A stretch of DNA of 5,270 bases from an uncultured Treponema sp. (lineage in GTDB: Bacteria > Spirochaetota > Spirochaetia > Treponematales > Treponemataceae). Position 1 is the first letter of the stretch; each line of letters starts with the position of its first letter. Made by a program: the position numbers and the translations under genes. Positions 1 through 3,697 of this stretch are shown here, in pieces. The DNA is taken from NCBI GenBank assembly GCA_946538795.1, contig CAMNGY010000143.1, positions 1 to 5,270 of the forward strand, given 5' to 3'. The notes under the pieces were generated by a model. That model was given only the letters and a program-made list of their open reading frames with translations, was not told the DNA's origin and did not search any database.

Positions 1-3
1 CCG

Positions 4-72
4 TCTGCATGTTTATGACCAATCCACAAGGGGCCTTCTGCATGCGTATGGCCGGGGGGCCCACAGGGGCCT
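4..72 (-). repeat. Imperfect tandem repeat (two units) encoding an 11-12-residue peptide repeat, cut by window edge
   Basis: Two adjacent units, 4-36 (33 bases) and 37-72 (36 bases), share TCTGCATG, then TATGRCC after two variable bases, and end in CCACA(A)GGGGCCT. Both lengths are multiples of three. On the minus strand the units lie in an open frame with an ATG at 91-89 that runs off the left edge. Its translation contains QAPVGPPAIRM followed by QKAPCGLVINM and then QT, so the repeat is also visible as a peptide of the form Q-x-A-P-x-G-(2-3 residues)-I-x-M. An in-frame TAG lies a little upstream and no ribosome binding site precedes the ATG, so translation is uncertain. It may be a short repetitive gene continuing to the left, or an intergenic repeat whose open frame is accidental. 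The repeat itself is directly visible; coding status is inference. Confidence 0.5.
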
Positions 73-208
73 GAAAGCCAGTCAAAACCATTGTAGCACG
101 GATTTTTTTTCTTGTAACCTACCCAAACGGAGAGTTTTTGGGGGGAATGGCGGGAATTTTCATGAAAAAGGGCGGAATTTGCACGAAAAATGAAGGGATT
201 TCAGTGGG
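73..208. other. Non-coding stretch, AT-tract and low-complexity sequence
   Basis: No credible gene is seen between the left-edge repeat and the first GC-rich repeat core. It contains an eight-T run at 103-110, G-rich patches around 140-154, and the 149-190 direct repeat listed separately. On the minus strand one frame from about 205 to 122 reads an Ile-Pro-Phe-rich peptide (IPSFFVQIPPFF, then MKIPAIPPKNSPFG) ending in TAG. It has no start with a ribosome binding site and may be fossil or repeat-derived coding sequence. Confidence 0.4.
149..190. repeat. Short imperfect direct repeat of about 20-22 bases
   Basis: GGCGGGAATTTTCATGAAAAAG (149-170) is followed immediately by GGCGGAATTTGCACGAAAAA (171-190). 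The two differ by small indels and a few substitutions. On the minus strand the units give the related peptide pieces VQIPPFF and MKIPAIPP. Only two units are present, so this may be a decayed array or part of a larger intergenic element that also includes the neighbouring GC-rich core at 212-230. Confidence 0.45.
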
Positions 209-230
209 TGTCCCCCTCCCGGAGGCCGGA
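209..230 (+). repeat. GC-rich dispersed repeat, copy 1 (core only)
   Basis: The 19-base core CCCCCTCCCGGAGGCCGGA (212-230) is preceded by TGT, giving 22 bases identical to copy 2. The core contains the near-palindrome CCTCC-C-GGAGG. Unlike copies 2 and 3, it is not followed by a G-rich arm able to pair with the leading C-run, so it looks like a truncated copy. It lies about 40 bases beyond the 3' end of the broken nuclease gene, on the side opposite copy 2. Confidence 0.75.
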
Positions 231-270
231 ATAAGGCGAGAGCGGGTCTTGACAATAATTGGGGGGAGGG

Positions 271-709
271 TTATATTTCCTCCAATGGGTTGCCCGTAAA
301 TTCGCGAGGGGGCTGATGCTGAAGGTTTGGCGTGCTTTCCTGCTCATTATCTGAACGGCGGTGGTCTTTCCACAGCCGTTTCTTTCTTTTAAAGAAGCGG
401 TCGTTCGCTGGTGATATGGTCTTGATGTCATAGAAATCGTTCTCATCACCGTTTTGCTCTATGCAGATATAGGCTGCCATGTTGTCAATTTATGTGTTGT
501 TCTCCGTAATTGTCTTTTTCGCCGTTTACTTGCTTCCCAACCCTCAGCCTGATTTTCCCAGCCTGCCGCTTTATGCTCAGAGCGATGTCCGTTGAAATTT
601 CTCCGAAATCAATGAGCCCGGCTGTTGTCAGGACAAACTCTCCCGGTTGCTGTAAGGGCGTAGGACATTCCACGGAAGAGAGTGTATCAGAAATTGGATA
701 CAAGCTCAA
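271..709 (-). pseudogene. Broken BECR-fold (barnase/EndoU/colicin/RelE-like) nuclease domain relic
   Basis: Two short minus-strand frames lie end to end: 709-485 (74 codons from a TTG, ending TGA) and 480-271 (69 codons, ending TAA). The first contains FGEISTDIALSIKRQAGKIRLRVG followed by YGEQHIN. Reading past its TGA gives HIN-stop-QHG, which lines up with the H-I-x-x-x-H-G motif I associate with BECR-fold toxin nucleases carried in phage polyvalent proteins. The second contains AAYICIEQNGDENDFYDIKT, then a basic RFFKRKKRLW stretch; this resembles the C-terminal strands of the same domain (an F-Y-D-x-K-T strand, then a basic segment and L-W). The residues expected between the histidine motif and the C-terminal strands appear to be missing, and the frame shifts there, so the gene has both a nonsense codon and an internal deletion. 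Neither piece has a convincing ribosome binding site. The relic lies between copies 1 and 2 of the GC-rich repeat. Family assignment is from remembered motif patterns, not a search. The alternative is two unrelated small unknown genes. Confidence 0.45.
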
Positions 710-710
710 T

Positions 711-742
711 TGTCCCCCTCCCGGAGGCCGGAAGGGGGAGGG
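711..742 (+). repeat. GC-rich dispersed repeat, copy 2, hairpin-forming
   Basis: The core at 714-732 is followed by AGGGGGAGGG. CCCCCTCCC (714-722) can pair with GGGGGAGGG (734-742) over nine positions, with one mismatch and one G-U pair, around an 11-base loop. On the minus strand the hairpin starts about 15 bases after the stop of the PIN-domain gene (758), a position typical of a transcription end or 3' mRNA-stabilising stem. It is followed on that strand by ACAATTG rather than a U-run, so it is not a canonical intrinsic terminator. Confidence 0.7.
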
Positions 743-757
743 CAGGGCACAACAAGG

Positions 758-1180
758 TTATTTTTTCTCGATTTGAACCAGAAACTCCGCAGGGGAGCAG
801 ACAGGAATTCTTGAATCCTTGAAGTCTTTCGGATTCCTCGTAATGATGTAATCCGTTCCGGCAGACAAAGCAGACTCATGCTGCATAGAATCCTCAAAAT
901 CGGGGAAGCCCGTGTTGCGTGCCGCCGCAAAAACTGTGGTATCATCCTCTCCGACGACGTTCAGCACGGAGCGGAGCTTCAAGAGTGTGCCACGACAGTA
1001 TTCGGCAGGGGCATCCGTCCGTTCGCTGAGCATATAAAAAACGTCAATCAGCGAATGAGGGGTCACGAACCCATCAATTTTATACAGGCACATCTCGAAG
1101 ACTTTCTTGGCATCCCCGTAGAACGGCTCCCTTTTCAGCAGGTAGTCAATCAGCACGTTTGTGTCAAGAAAGACTTTCAT
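758..1180 (-). CDS. PIN-domain ribonuclease, VapC-like toxin
   Basis: This 140-residue protein fits a PIN-domain toxin, a Mg2+-dependent endoribonuclease that cleaves RNA when freed from its antitoxin. The N-terminus MKVFLDTNVLIDYLL carries the first acidic residue (D6), N8 and D12. D46 in PHSLIDVFYML is the likely second acidic residue. FPDFEDSMQ (92-100) carries D94, E96 and D97, and DYIITRNPKDF (110-120) is the usual C-terminal strand, followed by the SPAEFL segment. The pattern fits the PIN_3 type. Length is normal and all expected acidic residues are present, so it looks intact. An upstream in-frame start at 1234 is possible, but ATG at 1180 is preferred: it begins at the conserved N-terminus and has GGAGAG five bases upstream (1184-1189). 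The start lies inside the antitoxin gene (17-base overlap), pointing to translational coupling. The RNA target cannot be read from sequence. Confidence 0.9.
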   Translation of the reverse strand: MKVFLDTNVLIDYLLKREPFYGDAKKVFEMCLYKIDGFVTPHSLIDVFYMLSERTDAPAEYCRGTLLKLRSVLNVVGEDDTTVFAAARNTGFPDFEDSMQHESALSAGTDYIITRNPKDFKDSRIPVCSPAEFLVQIEKK

Positions 1181-1433
1181 ACTCTCTCCAAAGGCTGGCT
1201 GCTCTCTCAGCTCTGCCGTCAAGGCTGACCTCACCCTTTACGCTGAAGCTCATGCCCTCAAGGTCTGCAAACGCCTGAGCAGCCTCGGCCCTCTGCTGCG
1301 GGGTTTTGGAATTTGAAAGTCCGCTCCTGTTCTTTGCCAGCGACCGGGCAAAGACAAGCACAAGCTGCGTACTTTCATCGTCAAGCTCGCTCACATAGTC
1401 CATAACTTCCTGCCGTAAAGCCGTTGCCGACAT
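1164..1433 (-). CDS. Antitoxin-like small protein, partner of PIN toxin
   Basis: This 89-residue acidic protein is the first gene of a two-gene operon with the PIN toxin. I do not recognise a named family. Residues 4-32 (TALRQEVMDYVSELDDESTQ and onward) look like helices, the middle is Ser/Gln/Ala-rich, and the tail (about 72-87, DGRAERAASLWREYES) resembles the short acidic/aromatic helix with which VapB-type antitoxins block their toxin; this is inference. The start chosen is ATG at 1433, with a strong GGAGGTG at 1439-1445 spaced seven bases away. A TTG at 1451 is in frame but lies upstream of that site. Its TGA lies 17 bases inside the toxin gene. The promoter just upstream carries a palindrome consistent with autorepression. 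No clear ribbon-helix-helix, AbrB or Phd signature was recognised, so the DNA-binding mode is open. Confidence 0.8.
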   Translation of the reverse strand: MSATALRQEVMDYVSELDDESTQLVLVFARSLAKNRSGLSNSKTPQQRAEAAQAFADLEGMSFSVKGEVSLDGRAERAASLWREYESLS

Positions 1434-1458
1434 ATTTACACCTCCGTCCAAGAATCAG

Positions 1459-1471
1459 TGCTATTATAGCA
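1459..1471 (-). promoter_or_regulatory. Toxin-antitoxin operon promoter with overlapping palindromic operator candidate
   Basis: The minus strand reads TGCTATAAT at 1471-1463: a perfect TATAAT preceded by TGn, an extended -10. The -35 region (CTGCAC at 1491-1486, 17-base spacer) is poor, as expected for extended -10 promoters. Transcription would start near 1456, giving a leader of about 22 bases before the antitoxin ATG. The -10 is wholly contained in a perfect inverted repeat, TGCTAT-T-ATAGCA (1459-1471, plus strand). A protein bound there would occlude RNA polymerase, which fits the known autoregulation of VapBC-type operons. The promoter and palindrome are seen; the operator role is inference. 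Confidence 0.65.
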
Positions 1472-1500
1472 TACCTCTGGATTTTGTGCAGGGATTCCAC

Positions 1501-1558
1501 AAAAAATGCCCCCTCCCGGAGGCCGGAAGGGAGGCCCGACCCCGCCGTGACAGCGGGG
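1501..1558 (-). terminator. Likely htpG intrinsic terminator: tandem hairpins ending in a U6 tract
   Basis: Reading leftward from the htpG stop (1584), a first hairpin is formed by CCCCGC (1540-1545) and GCGGGG (1553-1558) with a seven-base loop. A second GC-rich hairpin follows, built from the repeat copy at 1509-1534. On the minus strand it ends GGGAGGGGGCA followed by TTTTTT (1506-1501). In one register GCCUCC pairs with GGGGGC (including one G-U), leaving a single A before the six U residues. This separates htpG from the toxin-antitoxin promoter that begins only about 15 bases further on. Confidence 0.65.
1507..1534 (+). repeat. GC-rich dispersed repeat, copy 3, hairpin-forming
   Basis: The 19-base core at 1509-1527 is identical to copies 1 and 2. 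It is followed by AGGGAGG, so CCTCCC (1512-1517) can pair perfectly with GGGAGG (1529-1534) around an 11-base loop. The orientation is the same as in the other copies. It lies in the 150-base gap between the antitoxin start and the htpG stop, and adjoins a six-A run (1501-1506) that makes it terminator-like for minus-strand transcription. Confidence 0.75.
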
Positions 1559-1583
1559 CAGGAAGTTTTCTTCTATATAAGTT

Positions 1584-3578
1584 CTACTTGGACAGGAGGG
1601 AGTTCATCGCCTTGACGAAGTCCGCCGGGTCCTTGAGCTCCGCGCCGGAAATCAGCAGGGCCTGGTCCAGCAGGACCTCGCTCACCTGGGCGACGAAGTC
1701 GTCGGCGACGGGGCCCTCCAGTTTCTTGACCAGTGCGTGGTCACCGTTGATCTCAAGGATGGGCTTGACCAGGGACTGGTTGCCCTGTCCCATCGCCTTC
1801 ATCATGCGCTCCATCTGGATGGACGGGTCGTTCTCGTCGATGACGACGCAGGAGGGGCTGTCGGAAAGGCGCTTGGAGAGCACTACGTCCTTGACGCGGT
1901 CGCCCAGGGCCTTCTTTATCTTCTCCTGGACGGGCTTGAAGGCTTCCTCCTTCTTCTTGGCCTCGTCCTTGTCCACGCCCAGCTCATCGTCGCTGCCCGC
2001 GCGGTTGACGGCCTTGAGCTCCCAGTCCTTGTACTTGTTGTAGGAGGGGATAACGATGTCATCAATCTCGTCGCTCATGATCAGGACCTCGAAGCCCTTC
2101 TTCTTGTATGCCTCAAGCAGGGGGGACTCGCGGAGGTTCTTCTCGTCGGAGCCGCTGATGTAGTAGATGGCCTTCTGACCGTCCTTCATGCGCTGCACGT
2201 AGTCGGCGAAGCTGGTCCACTTGTCCTCGCCGTCGCCCGCCGGGTCGGTGCTCTTGAAGCGGACGATCTCGGCGATCTCATCGCGGTTGGCATAGTCCGT
2301 GTACAGGCCCTCCTTCATCGGGCGGTTGTAGGACTTGACGAACTTGTTCCACTTCTCCAGCGTCTTCTTTTCGTCCTCGGTCAGCTCGCGGGCCTTGCCG
2401 TCGGCATCCTTGGGGTCGCGCAGCTTGTCCGCGTCCTCGCCGAGCTTCTTGAACTCGTTCAGAAGCTTCTTTATGGACTGGGTCTTGATCGTCTCAAGGA
2501 TGCGGTTCTGCTGCAGGATCTCGCGGCTCACGTTGAGCGGCAGGTCCTCGCTGTCTATGACGCCGCGCACGAAGCGCAGGTATGCGGGAAGCAGCTCGCG
2601 GTCGTCGTCGGTGATGAAGACGCGCTTGACGTAGAGCTTGAGCCCGCTCTTGTAGTCCGCCTGGTACATGTCGAACGGCGCGACCTGCGGCACGTAGAAG
2701 AGGGTCGTGTACTCCTGGGTTCCCTCGGCATGGGTGTGCAGGTGCAGGAGGGGGTCGGTCCCGTCGTGGCTGAAGGTCTTGTAGAACTCGTTGTAGTCCT
2801 CCTCCTTCAGCTCGCTCTTGCTCTTGCGCCAGAGGGCGGACGCACTGTTTATCTGGTCCACCTTGCTCTCGCTGCCGTCGGCCTTGCCGTCCTTGTCATA
2901 CTTGGTCTGCGTGTAGTGCAGGTAAATCGGGAAGGCGATGTGGTTGGAGTACTTCTTGATCAGGTCCTCGATCTTCCAGCGGCTCGCGTAGTCCTTGCTC
3001 TCGTCGTTCAGGTGCATCTCGATCGCGCTTCCGGTCGTCTCGGCCTTGTCGAAGCCGTACTTCTTGGCGGCGGGGGCGGAATCCGCGGGAAGCTCGTCCA
3101 CGTCGTAGGAGTTCGTCCCGTCGCTCGTCCAGTGCCAGAACTTGCCGTCGCCGCCGGCCTTGCGGGTGTACACGTCGATCTTGCTCGCGGCCATGAAGGC
3201 GGAGTAGAAGCCCACGCCGAACTGGCCGATGAGGTCGGAGCTGTCTGCCCCGGACTTGGACAGCTGCTCGATGAAGCCCTTGGTGCCCGATCGGGCGATC
3301 GTTCCCAGGTTGTCGTTCAGGTCCTTCTCGTCCATGCCGATTCCGTTGTCCTGCACGGTCAGCACGTTCTCCTTGTCGTCAAATGTGATGTCAATCCGGG
3401 GCGTGAAGCTGATGGCCTTGAACTTGTCGTCGCTGACCGTCAGGTACTTGAGCTTGTCAAGCGCGTCGCTCGCGTTGGAAACGATCTCGCGCAGGAAGAT
3501 GTCCTTGTTGGAGTACATGGAGTGGATGATCAGCTTTAACAGCTGGTTCACTTCCGTCTGAAACTGATGCTTTGCCAT
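1584..3578 (-). CDS. htpG: Chaperone protein HtpG (bacterial Hsp90)
   Basis: HtpG is a cytosolic homodimeric ATP-dependent chaperone that remodels client proteins under heat and other stress. The 664-residue product is complete; E. coli HtpG is 624, so it is slightly long. The N-terminal GHKL ATPase domain (about 1-220) shows REIVSNASDALDKLKY with catalytic E31 and Mg-binding N35, DNGIGM at 77-82, the lid segment GTIARSGTKGF (92-102), and the glycine-rich GQFGVGFYSAF (118-128). The middle domain has LNVSREILQQ (348-357), where R352 is the gamma-phosphate-sensing arginine. The C-terminal dimerisation domain begins around 545 and carries LSKRLSDSPSCVV (567-579). As in other bacterial homologues there is no MEEVD tail. 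Extra length appears partly as a charged insertion around residues 381-405. The start ATG at 3578 has GAGGT eight bases upstream (3587-3591). It is flanked by a surface-type gene and a toxin-antitoxin pair rather than other chaperones. No CIRCE inverted repeat is visible upstream. Confidence 0.98.
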   Translation of the reverse strand: MAKHQFQTEVNQLLKLIIHSMYSNKDIFLREIVSNASDALDKLKYLTVSDDKFKAISFTPRIDITFDDKENVLTVQDNGIGMDEKDLNDNLGTIARSGTKGFIEQLSKSGADSSDLIGQFGVGFYSAFMAASKIDVYTRKAGGDGKFWHWTSDGTNSYDVDELPADSAPAAKKYGFDKAETTGSAIEMHLNDESKDYASRWKIEDLIKKYSNHIAFPIYLHYTQTKYDKDGKADGSESKVDQINSASALWRKSKSELKEEDYNEFYKTFSHDGTDPLLHLHTHAEGTQEYTTLFYVPQVAPFDMYQADYKSGLKLYVKRVFITDDDRELLPAYLRFVRGVIDSEDLPLNVSREILQQNRILETIKTQSIKKLLNEFKKLGEDADKLRDPKDADGKARELTEDEKKTLEKWNKFVKSYNRPMKEGLYTDYANRDEIAEIVRFKSTDPAGDGEDKWTSFADYVQRMKDGQKAIYYISGSDEKNLRESPLLEAYKKKGFEVLIMSDEIDDIVIPSYNKYKDWELKAVNRAGSDDELGVDKDEAKKKEEAFKPVQEKIKKALGDRVKDVVLSKRLSDSPSCVVIDENDPSIQMERMMKAMGQGNQSLVKPILEINGDHALVKKLEGPVADDFVAQVSEVLLDQALLISGAELKDPADFVKAMNSLLSK

Positions 3579-3622
3579 ATCGTATGACCTCTTTATGTAT
3601 GGAAGAAGATTTTTCTAGTGAC

Positions 3623-3652
3623 AATATAGCGAAAAAGAGGGGAAATCGGCAA
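3623..3652 (-). promoter_or_regulatory. Candidate sigma70-type promoter for htpG
   Basis: In the 119-base gap upstream of htpG the minus strand has TATATT (3628-3623) as a -10. TTGCCG (3652-3647) is a four-of-six match to the -35 consensus, with an 18-base spacer. Initiation near 3616 would give a leader of about 38 bases. No convincing terminator separates the upstream surface-protein gene from htpG, so readthrough is also possible. A heat-shock sigma-factor site was not evident, and the non-optimal spacer keeps this tentative. Confidence 0.4.
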
Positions 3653-3697
3653 ATTCCATGCGGAGGCAGGGGCGGGGCAGCTGTGATGGCAGGGCTG

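Noticed and set aside
4..72. Possible edge of a CRISPR array
   Set aside because: The two units are similar along most of their length rather than showing an exact repeat with unrelated spacers, and unit lengths of 33 and 36 fit an in-frame peptide repeat.
201..449. Minus-strand 82-codon frame overlapping the 3' half of the nuclease relic, containing GCGKTT
   Set aside because: The Walker-like GCGKTT is fortuitous: it is the alternate frame of the basic segment RLWKDHR, with none of the rest of a P-loop fold.
510..776. Plus-strand 88-codon frame across the nuclease relic and repeat copy 2
   Set aside because: It overlaps the better-supported minus-strand relic and reads through the hairpin repeat; no motif recognised.
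1486..2043. Plus-strand frame of 185 codons across the htpG 3' end
   Set aside because: It is Ser/Leu-rich antisense shadow sequence that begins inside the hairpin repeat and has no ribosome binding site.
1737..3539. A 600-codon open frame on the plus strand opposite htpG
   Set aside because: Its translation is Val/Leu/Ala-rich low-complexity sequence with no recognisable domain. It arises from the strong GC-ending codon bias of htpG on the other strand, and htpG is unmistakable.
3579..3697. CIRCE/HrcA-type operator upstream of htpG
   Set aside because: No TTAGCACTC-type inverted repeat with a nine-base spacer is present in the gap.
3660..3697. Intrinsic terminator after the Ig-like repeat gene
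   Set aside because: The tract is C/G-rich, but the strands do not pair into a stable stem and no U-run follows on the minus strand at the right distance.
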